Positions 33,835-43,358 of a DNA stretch of 64,000 nt are shown here, one piece after another. The stretch is taken from the NCBI RefSeq assembly GCF_017353175.1, contig NZ_JAFMYW010000008.1, forward strand, positions 124,001 through 188,000. Direction: 5' to 3'. The DNA comes from Fibrella forsythiae. Its GTDB lineage: Bacteria > Bacteroidota > Bacteroidia > Cytophagales > Spirosomataceae. Under the pieces are notes generated by a model that made no database searches, had not been told where the DNA came from, and worked only from the letters and a program-made list of their open reading frames with translations. The translations under genes were made by a program, and so were the position numbers. Within the stretch, counting starts at the first letter, position 1. Every line of letters starts with the position of its first letter.

Positions 33835-36288
33835 ATGCTTCATCGTCTACTTCTTGTTGTCGGAATCACTTTTTCTATTGGTTTATCGGCATATGGCCAA
33901 ACGCCGGCACGCGGTCAGCTAACCGGGCGTATCATAGATGCCGTTACTCAGCAGCCAATGCCTTTTGCGACGGTAGCCGTCTGGAAAAAAACAGGCACCG
34001 ACAGCACGCTTGCCGGCGGAGCACAGACCGACGATCAGGGTCGTTTCTCGGTACCAAATCTGCCCTTTGAGCGGCTATGGGCCGTTGCTTCGTTTGTTGG
34101 GTACGTTGCCAATGGTCAGGCAGTTGCGCTGACCACCGGCCAACCTACAAGCGACCTGGGTACGTTATCGCTTCGCTCCGATTCGCGTTTGCTGAATGAA
34201 GTGAAAGTAACGGGGGAAAAAGCGGCGATCAGTCTGAGTACCGAAAAGCAGGTCTTCAACGTAGCCAAAAACATAACTACGGTTGGTGGCACTGCCGAGG
34301 CGCTGCTGCGCAATGTACCGTCGATCATTGTTGACGAAAGCGGAAACGCTACCCTGCGCAATCTGGCCACAACGATTTACATCAACGGGAAACCAACGCA
34401 GCTTACGCTGGCGCAGATTCCGGCCAATCAGATCGAGTCGGTGGAGGTGATCACAAACCCATCAGCGCGCTACGACGCATCTACTTCGGGTGGCATTGTG
34501 AATCTGGTGCTGAAAAAAAATCGGCAACCGGGCTACAACGGACTGATTAGCCTGGGCATCGGTAACAATCATCGTTACGATGCCACCGCCAATGTAGACT
34601 GGCGGCAGGGCCGCTGGAATGTAACGGGTCTTTACAGCCTGAACGCCACACAAAACCCGCTGACCGGCTACACGAACCGCGTAAACCGGAATGCAGCGAC
34701 CGGGCAGTCAACAGGCTTTTTCGACCAGAATACGGCCATCCAACTGAATAATACATTCCAGAATGGCCGTATTGCCGCTGATTACACCGCCAGTCCCAGA
34801 GACGTGCTGACGGTGGCTGGTACGGTGGCAGCAGGCGCGTTCAACAACGCATCTGACCAGCAATACACCTATCGCGATGCAGCCGGTAACCGAACCGGAT
34901 ACGGCGGCCGCACGGTTGACCCACATAACAATTTCACCAACGTAGGGGCTGAATTTGACTGGAAACACAGTTATGCGCGGAAAGGGCAAGAGCTTAGTCT
35001 GACCACGTCGATCAACCGTAACCAGGTTTCCAACGCGGCTGAGTGGTATACAACTTCCTTCAATTCAGACGGTACGAGCCAGCCAAATTTCCCCGAACGG
35101 GACCGCATCAACGGACGAACGGCAGGAACACAATACCTGGCCCAGCTTGATTACGTGCGGCCATTGGGCGATTCGGCCAGGTGGGAATTTGGCGCCCGCA
35201 GCTTCACGTTCAGCCGCGACCTGCAGTATTTCTTCAATCAGCAACTGGAGGTTACGCAGGCATATCAACTTGTGATTCCTTTCTCGCAGAATGCGGCGAT
35301 CACCGAAACCGTGAACGCGGTGTATGGTATGTACACTAAACAGCTTCGTAATGGCATTGGCATTCAGGCGGGTCTGCGGCTCGAGCAGTCGAGTCTGACG
35401 GGGCAGAACCGGTTTGACAACAGTTCGTTTGGGTACAATTATCCGTCGAAGACGGGGCAGAACTGGTTTCAGGCTTTTTTCCCTACTTTTTCGGCCACGA
35501 AGAAACTTAGTGAGTTGAGCGAACTGGGCCTGAGCTTGAGCCGTAAAGTGGGTCGTCCCGGTTTCCGGCAGGTGTCGGCCAGTATTCAGGCGAGCGACCG
35601 GCAGAATATCACGATCGGTAACCCAGCCCTTCGTCCGGAGTTTGTGAACACCGCCGAACTGATTTATAACCGCACGATTGGTTCGGCGCAGTGGCTGGCA
35701 ACGGCGTATTACATCTACGAAGACCACACCATCAAGCCCTTTGTGCAGCCTTCGCTTACTGATTCATCCTTACTCGTCACCACTTTCGTGAACGTCAAAG
35801 CCGATATTCAGTATGGCCTCGACCAAACGCTGAAGATGGATTTGGGACGGCATCTGAGCTTACTGGGCAGCCTGAACGTGCGCCACTTTGCCATTCAGTC
35901 GGCTACCACGCAGAATCAGCTATGGGTGTACAACGCCAAAATCAACCTGACGTACCGTTTCCCAGCCAACATCACGGCGCAATTAACCGGTACCCGCGAT
36001 AGCCGATCGGTGCAGCTACAGGGCTATCGGTTGCCAGTAAATGCGGCTGATTTCGCTTTACGGAAAGGAATTTGGCAAAACCGGGGGAGCCTGGTGTTTA
36101 CTGTCAATGACATCTTCAATTCGCGGCGATTCCTGACTACCTACGAGCAGCCGACCGTTTTCCAGCAATCGATGAACCGGCGCGAGGTACGTTTCTACAA
36201 AGTAACTGTTCAGATACCACTGGGCGGCGCCGATGCCAGCAAACGGAAAGAACGGAATGACCGGCCCGACGTTGACTTCAGCAATTAG
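33835..36288 (+). CDS. TonB-dependent receptor-like outer-membrane protein with carboxypeptidase-regulatory domain
   Basis: This 817-residue protein has a signal peptide (about 1-21, ending SAYGQ) and a carboxypeptidase regulatory-like domain (about 27-120: GQLTGRIIDAVTQQPMPFATV). A plug domain (about 130-230: EALLRNVPSIIVDESGNATLR, INGKPTQL, IPANQIESVEVITNPSARYDAS) and a C-terminal outer-membrane beta-barrel follow. The layout fits the OMP_b-brl_3 group of Bacteroidota rather than SusC. Substrates of this group are mostly unknown. A DUF1080 gene and a lipoprotein gene follow on the same strand, but spacing does not prove an operon. Confidence 0.9.
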   Translation: MLHRLLLVVGITFSIGLSAYGQTPARGQLTGRIIDAVTQQPMPFATVAVWKKTGTDSTLAGGAQTDDQGRFSVPNLPFERLWAVASFVGYVANGQAVALTTGQPTSDLGTLSLRSDSRLLNEVKVTGEKAAISLSTEKQVFNVAKNITTVGGTAEALLRNVPSIIVDESGNATLRNLATTIYINGKPTQLTLAQIPANQIESVEVITNPSARYDASTSGGIVNLVLKKNRQPGYNGLISLGIGNNHRYDATANVDWRQGRWNVTGLYSLNATQNPLTGYTNRVNRNAATGQSTGFFDQNTAIQLNNTFQNGRIAADYTASPRDVLTVAGTVAAGAFNNASDQQYTYRDAAGNRTGYGGRTVDPHNNFTNVGAEFDWKHSYARKGQELSLTTSINRNQVSNAAEWYTTSFNSDGTSQPNFPERDRINGRTAGTQYLAQLDYVRPLGDSARWEFGARSFTFSRDLQYFFNQQLEVTQAYQLVIPFSQNAAITETVNAVYGMYTKQLRNGIGIQAGLRLEQSSLTGQNRFDNSSFGYNYPSKTGQNWFQAFFPTFSATKKLSELSELGLSLSRKVGRPGFRQVSASIQASDRQNITIGNPALRPEFVNTAELIYNRTIGSAQWLATAYYIYEDHTIKPFVQPSLTDSSLLVTTFVNVKADIQYGLDQTLKMDLGRHLSLLGSLNVRHFAIQSATTQNQLWVYNAKINLTYRFPANITAQLTGTRDSRSVQLQGYRLPVNAADFALRKGIWQNRGSLVFTVNDIFNSRRFLTTYEQPTVFQQSMNRREVRFYKVTVQIPLGGADASKRKERNDRPDVDFSN

Positions 36289-36357
36289 CCCTACATTTAG
36301 GCATCCTACGACGGCCATCCCCACAACTGGCCGCACATGCTTATACGGTTGACTACC

Positions 36358-37473
36358 ATGAAGAAGATTGCCCGTCACTGCCTTATTCTGTTTTTAGCCT
36401 ACCCTACCTATTTCCTGTCTGCTCAACCGATTACCGCCAGCCGCTGGACATCGCTGTTCAACGGTAAAAACCTGGTGGGTTGGGATACGTACCTGCGCCA
36501 GCCCGAAGGCACAGACAAACCACCATTTGGCCTCAACAACGATCCGTTACGCGTTTTTACGGTGGCAGAAGGAGCTATTCACGTGTCGGGGCAAATGTGG
36601 GGTGGCATCAGTACCAGACAGGAATTCGAAAATTATCACCTCCGCTTTCAGGTCAAATGGGGCGCGAAGAAATGGTACCCGAGCGACACGACGAAGCGCG
36701 ATGCGGGTTTGCTGTACCACGCTACCGGCCCTATGACGTTTGCGTATGACTGCTGGCTGCGCAGTAACGAGCTACAGATTCAGGAAGGCGAGATCGGCGA
36801 CTTCTTCGGGGTTGGTGGCGGCTCGGCTGAATTTCCGATGAAGAAGGTTACGGTCCGCGGCAACATGCTGGATCAGTACGATGCAGATGCGCCACTCCAG
36901 CGCAATGCCGATGCCATCGGCGCAGGACGGGTGTACCGCTCAGGTGATTTTGAAAGCCCGCACGGCCAGTGGACAACCGGCGAACTGATTACCCGGGGTG
37001 CCGACGCCGTTTATATCGTGAATGGGTACGTAGTGAACCGCCTGTTCAACACATACCGCCCGGCCTTACGGCAGCAAACGACCCGCGGTAAGCTCCAGTT
37101 TCAGTCGGAAGGGGCCGAAGTATATTACCGCCACATTGAACTGCGCCCCGTGAATTTTTCCCGGTCAGGCCTGCCTAAGCTCGTTGCTGACAAACTGGCG
37201 ATCAGGGGCATTCAGGCCGATAAACCCCAGACGGTGCGGATCACGAATCAGGGAGAGTTGGTTGAGTTGGTTGCCGTTGAGCTGATTGGCACGGATAATG
37301 ACCGGTTTATCCTTGACTTACCCGCGTTCCCGCTCCAACTGGCCAAGGGGAAGTCGATCAGTTTACCCGTTCGGGTCAGACCAAACACAGCGCCGGGTAC
37401 GTTAGTCAAACTACGACTTGAAACGGTTCTGGGCCCTGTTCCTGCTCTTGAGGTGATGTTGCAAAGCCATTAA
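36358..37473 (+). CDS. DUF1080 (3-keto-glycoside hydrolase-like) exported protein
   Basis: This 371-residue protein has a signal peptide (MKKIARHCLILFLAYPTYFLSAQ). A concanavalin-like DUF1080 domain follows (about 28-250: WTSLFNGKNLVGWDTYL, EFENYHLRFQVKWG, DAGLLYHATGP and YYRHIELRPV near its end). DUF1080 proteins include hydrolases of 3-keto-glycosides in Bacteroidota. The last 100 residues (IQADKPQTVRITNQGE and LPVRVRPNTAPGTLVKLRLE) form an Ig-like or choice-of-anchor-type module. I chose the ATG at 36358, at the signal peptide. The product is probably periplasmic or surface-exposed and acts on sugars. Confidence 0.85.
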   Translation: MKKIARHCLILFLAYPTYFLSAQPITASRWTSLFNGKNLVGWDTYLRQPEGTDKPPFGLNNDPLRVFTVAEGAIHVSGQMWGGISTRQEFENYHLRFQVKWGAKKWYPSDTTKRDAGLLYHATGPMTFAYDCWLRSNELQIQEGEIGDFFGVGGGSAEFPMKKVTVRGNMLDQYDADAPLQRNADAIGAGRVYRSGDFESPHGQWTTGELITRGADAVYIVNGYVVNRLFNTYRPALRQQTTRGKLQFQSEGAEVYYRHIELRPVNFSRSGLPKLVADKLAIRGIQADKPQTVRITNQGELVELVAVELIGTDNDRFILDLPAFPLQLAKGKSISLPVRVRPNTAPGTLVKLRLETVLGPVPALEVMLQSH

Positions 37474-37489
37474 ACAGAACCCGCCTGAT

Positions 37490-38443
37490 ATGAAATTTCC
37501 CTTTCTTTTTCTGATTGCCATACTATTCGTCAGCAGTTGTCATCAAAAGCGGAGTAACCACGAACCAATGGTCACCGCTGCTGCCGACTCGCTGATACAG
37601 GTGAGTTATACGAGCAACCAGATCAAGACCGATTCGGCTTTGTTTGCCAAACCAGAGCAATTAGGCGATCTGGACGACAACAGCCTGTCGGAATCGTCGG
37701 GGGTGGCAGCCAGCCATCAAAACCCCGGCTACCTCTGGACAGACGAAGACTCGGGCAATCCGGCGGAGGTGCAGTTGATCAATAAAGCAGGCGAAGTGGC
37801 GGGGCGATACACACTGGCGGGCATCACCAATATTGACTGGGAGGATATTGCCGTTGGGCCGGGGCCCATGCCAGGGAAAAGTTACGTATATGTTGCCGAG
37901 ATTGGTGATAACAGCAGCCAACGCCCAACTAAAACCATCTACCGATTCCCGGAACCAACGCTAAAAAAAAACGAATCAACTGTTCTGGAAACAATCTCAG
38001 CCTTCGACAGTATCAGACTGCAGTTTCCCGACGGGCCGGGAAACGCCGAGGCGATCCTGATCGATCCGGGTACGTTGGATTTGTATATCCTGTCGAAAGA
38101 AAAGAACTGCGCGCTTTACAAAGCCAGTTACCCGCAATCGCTGACCAGCACGACCCTCATGGAAAGGCTGTTAATCATGCCATTGGGCAATGTTACCGCA
38201 GCAGCCATTTCGCCGGAGGGCAACGAAATACTGGTACGCAGTTATCACCAGCTCTGGTATTTTACCCGCCAGAAAGGCGAGTCGATTGTTGATGCGCTGA
38301 AACGGGCGCCCCGCCTGTTACCCCTCGCCGATGAGCCGCAGGGCGAAGCCATAGGCTGGGCTACCGATGGAGCCGGCTTCTACACCACCAGCGAGCGAAC
38401 GTTCTTTTTCGCGCAACCGCTTTATTTCTACCGACGAAATTAG
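37490..38443 (+). CDS. Unknown lipoprotein, beta-propeller-like
   Basis: This 317-residue protein has a lipoprotein signal ending VSSC (Cys17). The mature part has a pattern of short beta-strand repeats: NSLSESSGVAASHQNPGYLWT, DWEDIAVGPGP, YVYVAEIGDNSSQRPTKTIYRF, NAEAILIDPGTLDLYILSKE and GEAIGWATDGAGFYTTSE. This resembles a beta-propeller of the kind used in binding or phosphodiesterase-like proteins. It begins 16 nt after the DUF1080 gene, so the two are probably co-transcribed. The function is unknown. Confidence 0.78.
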   Translation: MKFPFLFLIAILFVSSCHQKRSNHEPMVTAAADSLIQVSYTSNQIKTDSALFAKPEQLGDLDDNSLSESSGVAASHQNPGYLWTDEDSGNPAEVQLINKAGEVAGRYTLAGITNIDWEDIAVGPGPMPGKSYVYVAEIGDNSSQRPTKTIYRFPEPTLKKNESTVLETISAFDSIRLQFPDGPGNAEAILIDPGTLDLYILSKEKNCALYKASYPQSLTSTTLMERLLIMPLGNVTAAAISPEGNEILVRSYHQLWYFTRQKGESIVDALKRAPRLLPLADEPQGEAIGWATDGAGFYTTSERTFFFAQPLYFYRRN

Positions 38444-38472
38444 ACAGCTTTTTTATTCCCTGAAAAAGCCAC

Positions 38473-40719
38473 CTACTGGTGCAGTTTATACCGTAGAGCC
38501 AGATTTACGATTCGGCCCTCCTGCGGGCCCCAGAGCGGTACGGTGTTTGGGCTATTGCGCGGCCCCGATACTACCGAGCCATAGTTGATCTGCTGCACGT
38601 TGAACAGATTTTCAGCATTGAGCACCAGGCTTACTTTACCCAGCATTCGTTCAACAGCAGCGGCCCAGAACCAGTAGTTCGGCACCAGCTGATTATCGTA
38701 CAGATACTGATTCCCTACCCAGCTCGACTCAATACCGAACCGCCATTTGTCGGGAATGCTGTAGGCCAGGGTGAGCGAAAATTTGTCGCGGGGACTGTAT
38801 GGCAAGAACGTGTTGGCGCCAATCGGTGTCACATCGCTTCCCTGCCGCACGGCATCGCCCCGCCGAATGGCCGTGTGGTTATAGCCCAGGTAAAATTCGA
38901 TCTCGTCGTATTCCAGGCGCAGGTACGTATCGGTGCCGAGGCTGGTAATGTCGTAGGCGGCGTTTTGCAGCACGGTTCGCTGGCTGGCCGATGTTGAACT
39001 GGCCGACGTAACGGCCACCACCGGATTGCTGATGCTGGTATAATAAAACGCCTGATCGAGCTGGACACTTAGTTCACCGATGTTGCCCCGGAAAGCTACG
39101 TCCATGTTCACGCCCAGCGAGCGTTCGGGGCGGGTGGCGGTGCTAACTGGCAGCAGATACCGATAACTCAGGCTGGTGCGGGCATCGGCACCGGTCAGGT
39201 TTGAGAAGGTGTTGGGCGTTTTATAACCCGTTCCAATGCTGGTTCGGATGCTCCATTGCTCGCTGGGCTTCACCAGCACCGACAGGCGCGGCAGAAAGAA
39301 GGTGCCAAATACGTTGTGCTGATCGAGCCGCAAACCACCCTGAAACGTCACCTTGCCAACCTTATAGTCGTTCTGAACGAAGGCCCCAATGGTTTGGTAC
39401 TTGTAATCGGTGATGCGTGTGCTGTCGCCGGCTCCTTTGCTAAACTGCTCCAGCGTCAGATTTACCCCGGCTACCATCGTGTGTGGGCCATGCTCCAGAT
39501 AATCGGCCGCTTCGAAATAACCCGACAGTTGTTTACCTACAAACCGGTAGCCGTTATCTACCTGCGTACGATCGAAGAAACTGGCCGTTCCCCGCGCCGT
39601 TAAGGTATTTACCTGGCTGAACGACCGATTCAACGTGGCGTCGATGGTGTGGCGCTGCGAAGTGTTATCAATCACGTAGGTACGTGTCGCATCCCGGCCA
39701 TAAATGGCTTCTACATCGCCACCGGTACGTTTTTCGTCGACCAGCGTGTAGCCAACGTTGAGCTGGGTACGTTCCGCAGGCGTCAGAAACAGGCGCGGAT
39801 GCAGCGTAAACTGTTTGATCAGCGGTACATCGGCGAAGCCATCACCGTTCACATCAACGGCGGGTTGATCGGTATAGCCGCCGAAAACGGTCGCACCAAC
39901 TTTTGAACTCCACTGCTCCGAGTAATAGGCGTTCAGATTCGTTTCCTTCAGCGTTGAGTGGTTCAGGACAGCGGTTAATTCACGTTCTTCTTTCGGGCGG
40001 CGCGACACCAGGTTGATCAAGCCGCCAATGGCCCCGCCCCCGTATAGTGTTGAGGCAGAACCTTTCACGATTTCTACCTGCTTCAGATCGAGCGGTGGAA
40101 TCTGCAACACGCCGAGGTTACCCGAAAAGCCTTCAAAAAGAGGCAGTCCATCCCGCAGAATCTGGGTGTATTTGGGATCAAGGCCCTGCATTCGGATACC
40201 CTGATTACCCGTTGCCAGCGAGGTACGTTGCACGTGAATGATCGAGATATCGCCCAGGATGCTGCCTACGTTGCCAGGTACCACGGCGGCTTCTTCGTCC
40301 ATGTCTTCCTGCCCCAGCACGTCTACCTTGATGGGCAGGTCTTCGATGCGCCGGTTCGTGCGGGTCGCCGTCACCACCACTTCCTCCAGCGCTGCCTCGG
40401 CGGCCGCCAGCCGGATCGTCAGCACCGAATCGGGGTTGCTTAGTGGCAGCGTTAGCGTGTACGGTGAATCTTTGTAGCCAACCAGACTGACCACCAGGCT
40501 GGTATTACCCGGCCTGAGATTCGTTAATCGGGCCAGGCCATTGGCATCAGCAACCATACCTGTTGGCAGCGTGGTCTGAATTCGAACAGTTGCTCCGGCC
40601 AGGGGCTGGTGAGTGAGGCTATCTTCAACTCGCAGTTGCACGGTTTGCGCATGGACAACAAGGCTGACGAGCCACAGGATCAGTAGTCCGGCAAGGCGGG
40701 TGGTATCGCGTTTATGCAT
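38473..40719 (-). CDS. TonB-dependent receptor
   Basis: This 748-residue receptor has a signal peptide (ending VVHAQ) and a carboxypeptidase regulatory-like domain (about 26-110, HQPLAGATVRIQTTLP). The TonB-box region EEVVVTATRTNRRIEDLP precedes a plug domain (about 125-240: IRMQGLDPKYTQILRDGLPLFEG, VEIVKGSASTLYGGGAIGGLINLVSRR) and a 22-strand-type barrel, ending in the NLALRYKLHQ strand. The plug is of the classic FepA/BtuB/CirA style, so a siderophore, haem or cobalamin-like substrate is plausible. No binding motif fixes it. It lies downstream of the kinase and EamA genes on the same strand. Confidence 0.92.
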   Translation of the reverse strand: MHKRDTTRLAGLLILWLVSLVVHAQTVQLRVEDSLTHQPLAGATVRIQTTLPTGMVADANGLARLTNLRPGNTSLVVSLVGYKDSPYTLTLPLSNPDSVLTIRLAAAEAALEEVVVTATRTNRRIEDLPIKVDVLGQEDMDEEAAVVPGNVGSILGDISIIHVQRTSLATGNQGIRMQGLDPKYTQILRDGLPLFEGFSGNLGVLQIPPLDLKQVEIVKGSASTLYGGGAIGGLINLVSRRPKEERELTAVLNHSTLKETNLNAYYSEQWSSKVGATVFGGYTDQPAVDVNGDGFADVPLIKQFTLHPRLFLTPAERTQLNVGYTLVDEKRTGGDVEAIYGRDATRTYVIDNTSQRHTIDATLNRSFSQVNTLTARGTASFFDRTQVDNGYRFVGKQLSGYFEAADYLEHGPHTMVAGVNLTLEQFSKGAGDSTRITDYKYQTIGAFVQNDYKVGKVTFQGGLRLDQHNVFGTFFLPRLSVLVKPSEQWSIRTSIGTGYKTPNTFSNLTGADARTSLSYRYLLPVSTATRPERSLGVNMDVAFRGNIGELSVQLDQAFYYTSISNPVVAVTSASSTSASQRTVLQNAAYDITSLGTDTYLRLEYDEIEFYLGYNHTAIRRGDAVRQGSDVTPIGANTFLPYSPRDKFSLTLAYSIPDKWRFGIESSWVGNQYLYDNQLVPNYWFWAAAVERMLGKVSLVLNAENLFNVQQINYGSVVSGPRNSPNTVPLWGPQEGRIVNLALRYKLHQ

Positions 40720-40783
40720 GTATGTGTGTAGTTGACGTGAAGGTATTACCCAAATTTGACGAGAATCTGAAGCGTATTTCCCT

Positions 40784-41212
40784 TCAACGCCAGACTATCA
40801 CCAGCAGACCAACCAGAATCAGGCAACCACCCAGCAGGAGTTTTGGCGTCACTGGCTCGCGAAGCAACGTAACAGACAGAAGAATAGTAATGAGGATGCT
40901 TCCCTTGTCGATGAGGGCAACATCTGACACCCGACCAATCTGAATGGCCTTGTAGTAAAATACCCACGAAAGCGACGTTGTGAGGCCAGACACGGCCAGA
41001 AAAGCCACTATTCGCCCGGTGAGCTGATTCACCTCGCGGGCGTTTTAAAAGACCAGGAAGTTGAGCAGGACAAGCCCAAACACAACGGTCGTTCGAACGG
41101 CCAGACCCAGATCTGAGCTGATGTCTTTCAACCCCATTTTAGCAACAACCGAGGTTAACCCGGCAAAAAACATCGAGATCAGGCTGTAGATTACCCAGGT
41201 TGGCATACGCAT
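40784..41212 (-). pseudogene. EamA-family transporter interrupted by an in-frame stop
   Basis: Read from ATG 41212 the minus strand gives MRMPTWVIYSLISMFFAGLT and SVVAKMGLKDISSDLGLAVR up to LLNFLVF, then TAA (41045-41047). The same frame continues as NAREVNQLTGRIVAFLAVSG to LLLGGCLILVGLLVIVWR. The joined 142-codon frame matches a single-repeat EamA transporter of normal length (about 140 residues), so one nonsense codon breaks it near residue 56. Its ATG overlaps the histidine kinase stop by one base (TGATG), implying translational coupling. It may be a pseudogene, a sequencing error or a read-through case. Confidence 0.8.
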
Positions 41213-42486
41213 CAGTTAACAGGAAATAAAACGGTGAACGTATGTAAAGCGGTTGCCGCATTGTACCGATACTGCACCGTCTGGCCATAACGCTCGGCAA
41301 TTTGCTCTACCAGCGCTAACCCCAGGCCAGTCGACTCAGGACGAGCAGGGTTTTTAACGAATCGGCCGAAAAGTTGCTCGACCGGAAAAGGCAATGGCGA
41401 CCCAGCATTGGTAGTGCTGAAGCCAGACGCCGTCAAAGTCACCTCTGTGTTTGTACCTGGCCGAGCATGAACGAGCACGTTTTTGATCAGGTTGCTAAAC
41501 AGCACATCGGCCAGATACGGGTTCATTCGTTGATACACGTCCGGAACAATGTGGCTGATCCAGTTTAATTGCCGATGGTGGGCATATGCTTCAAGATTAC
41601 GATACTGTTTCTCCACGATCTCGCTCAGATTAACCTGCTGTTGGTCGGTAAACTGCTGGTTATCCAGTTTGGTCAGCAGTAGCAGGCTTCTGTTCAGGTG
41701 CACCAGCCGCCGTATCGATCCCTGCGCCTGCTCCATATACGCCACCTGTTCATCTGTCAGCGGCTCTGTGGCCAGGAGTTGATCCAACTGGGTGGTGACC
41801 ACAGCCAGCGGCGTCTGCATTTCATGAGCGGCATGATCGGTAAATTCTTTCTGCACTGCATATTGCCGATGCAGGTTCTGGCTCATGGTATTCAACGCTA
41901 CCTGCAACTGGCTAAACTCATCGATGTTGCTGGCGGTGAATACAGTGGGCGTCCTGGCATCGAGCCGATACTGGCGTAGCTGCTCAATGAGTGTATAGAA
42001 AGGTTGCCATAATTGGCGGGCGATCCAGCCGTTTAGCGCAATCAGAACGATCATCAGTAACAGAAACACCACAATGATACTGACCGATAAGAGGCGGGCA
42101 ATTTCTTCAAATTCACCCACCGCCTGTGTCACCGTCACCAGATACGCTTGGGCATCCACCTGAATTGTGGCGCGGAGCTTCCGAACAGGAACAAGTTCTT
42201 TTTCAAACAGGTCGTAGGTAAGCGTATCCGTAAAAACAGGGAGCACCTGCCGACTCGCCGGTACAATTGTCACATGCGGGTTTCCTATTCGATACCGTTC
42301 CCGACCCGGCAACGTACCTGCCGATGAGAGCTGGTTCGATACGTAAGCCAGATCACTACTGAGTTGCTCGTCTACTTCGTAACGAATACCCCGGTGAATA
42401 AGCGTGTGAAACAGCCAGCCGCCCCCAACAGCCACCGGAATAGCCACTAATAACAGATACAGCAATGTTTTACGAAGCAGGCTCAT
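41212..42486 (-). CDS. Sensor histidine kinase
   Basis: This 424-residue kinase has an N-terminal membrane helix (about 4-26), a periplasmic sensor region (about 27-130), a second helix (about 133-155, SVSIIVVFLLLMIVLIAL) and a HAMP-like linker. The dimerisation/phosphoacceptor domain has the H-box FTDHAAHEMQTPLAV (His about 221). The ATPase domain has N-box LFSNLIKNVLVHA and G-box STGLGLALVEQIAERYG. The start at 42486 overlaps the response-regulator stop by four bases (ATGA), so they are translationally coupled. The stimulus is unknown. An EamA gene and a TonB receptor follow on the strand. Confidence 0.93.
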   Translation of the reverse strand: MSLLRKTLLYLLLVAIPVAVGGGWLFHTLIHRGIRYEVDEQLSSDLAYVSNQLSSAGTLPGRERYRIGNPHVTIVPASRQVLPVFTDTLTYDLFEKELVPVRKLRATIQVDAQAYLVTVTQAVGEFEEIARLLSVSIIVVFLLLMIVLIALNGWIARQLWQPFYTLIEQLRQYRLDARTPTVFTASNIDEFSQLQVALNTMSQNLHRQYAVQKEFTDHAAHEMQTPLAVVTTQLDQLLATEPLTDEQVAYMEQAQGSIRRLVHLNRSLLLLTKLDNQQFTDQQQVNLSEIVEKQYRNLEAYAHHRQLNWISHIVPDVYQRMNPYLADVLFSNLIKNVLVHARPGTNTEVTLTASGFSTTNAGSPLPFPVEQLFGRFVKNPARPESTGLGLALVEQIAERYGQTVQYRYNAATALHTFTVLFPVN

Positions 42487-43199
42487 GATGGATAAGCAAA
42501 TAGATAGCCAGCTCCATAGCGGGTTTTGAGGCAATCAGGGCAACCCCCATCCATCAATTTCCGGCGCAGATTTTTGATATGCGTGTACAGAAAATCATGC
42601 GAATCGGCCATGTCCATATGATCACCCCAAACATATTCGGCAATGGCCGCTTTAGTTAATAACCGGTTGGGATTGGCCATAAAAAATAGCAACAACTGAT
42701 ATTCCTTCTCTGTCAGTTCAAGGCGTTGCTCCTGAACCATAACCCGGTGCGACTGCGTATCGACCGCAATAGCGCCAAACCGAAGCAGGCTATTTCCCCC
42801 GAAGACACGGCGCCGAAGCACAGACTTGATACGTGCGTTGAGTTCGGGCAGGTGGAAAGGCTTGGTAATGTAATCATCGGAACCCAGTTCAAGGCCCAGC
42901 AGCTTATCATCAAGCGAATCATTGGCCGAAATGATAATAAGTCCGGGCATGGAAGTACCGGGCATGGATCTGCTTTGGGAAGCCGTCAGATTATTCGCTT
43001 TCAGCTGCCGAATCAGGTTCAGGCCATCCCCGTCGGGTAATCCCAAGTCTATAACAATGCAGTCATAGCCGTAATCGTTGATTGCCTGCGAAGCGGCGGT
43101 AAAGCTGGTAGCGGTTGTAATGAGGTACCCCTCTTTTTCCAGAAACTGCCGCATAGCCATCAGCAACGCAGGTTCGTCTTCAACCAGCAGAATTTTCAT
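42483..43199 (-). CDS. OmpR/PhoB-type response regulator
   Basis: This 238-residue regulator has a receiver domain (about 1-128) with MKILLVEDEP, phosphoacceptor Asp51 (CIVIDLGLPDGDG), and the switch segment SANDS and Lys113 (DDYITKPF). The winged-helix DNA-binding domain (about 140-235) contains ELTEKEYQLLLFFMANPNRLLTK and HIKNLRRKL. The region before strand 4 carries a small tandem duplication (SMPGTSMPG) that lengthens the loop. It is first in the operon with the histidine kinase. I chose the ATG at 43199, the usual start of the receiver. Confidence 0.94.
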   Translation of the reverse strand: MKILLVEDEPALLMAMRQFLEKEGYLITTATSFTAASQAINDYGYDCIVIDLGLPDGDGLNLIRQLKANNLTASQSRSMPGTSMPGLIIISANDSLDDKLLGLELGSDDYITKPFHLPELNARIKSVLRRRVFGGNSLLRFGAIAVDTQSHRVMVQEQRLELTEKEYQLLLFFMANPNRLLTKAAIAEYVWGDHMDMADSHDFLYTHIKNLRRKLMDGGCPDCLKTRYGAGYLFAYPS

Positions 43200-43358
43200 G
43201 GCCGTGTTCGTTTGCTCAAAAATGCGCACAAAAACTGTAGTAATTCTGTGTCGTCTGGCAAACTAGATTCCATATGCATTCAGGAATACGCCCTGCTTTG
43301 TAAAAAAACAAGAAGCAACCATTTCGTATCTTTACGTAGCTTACATCAACCCAAACGC

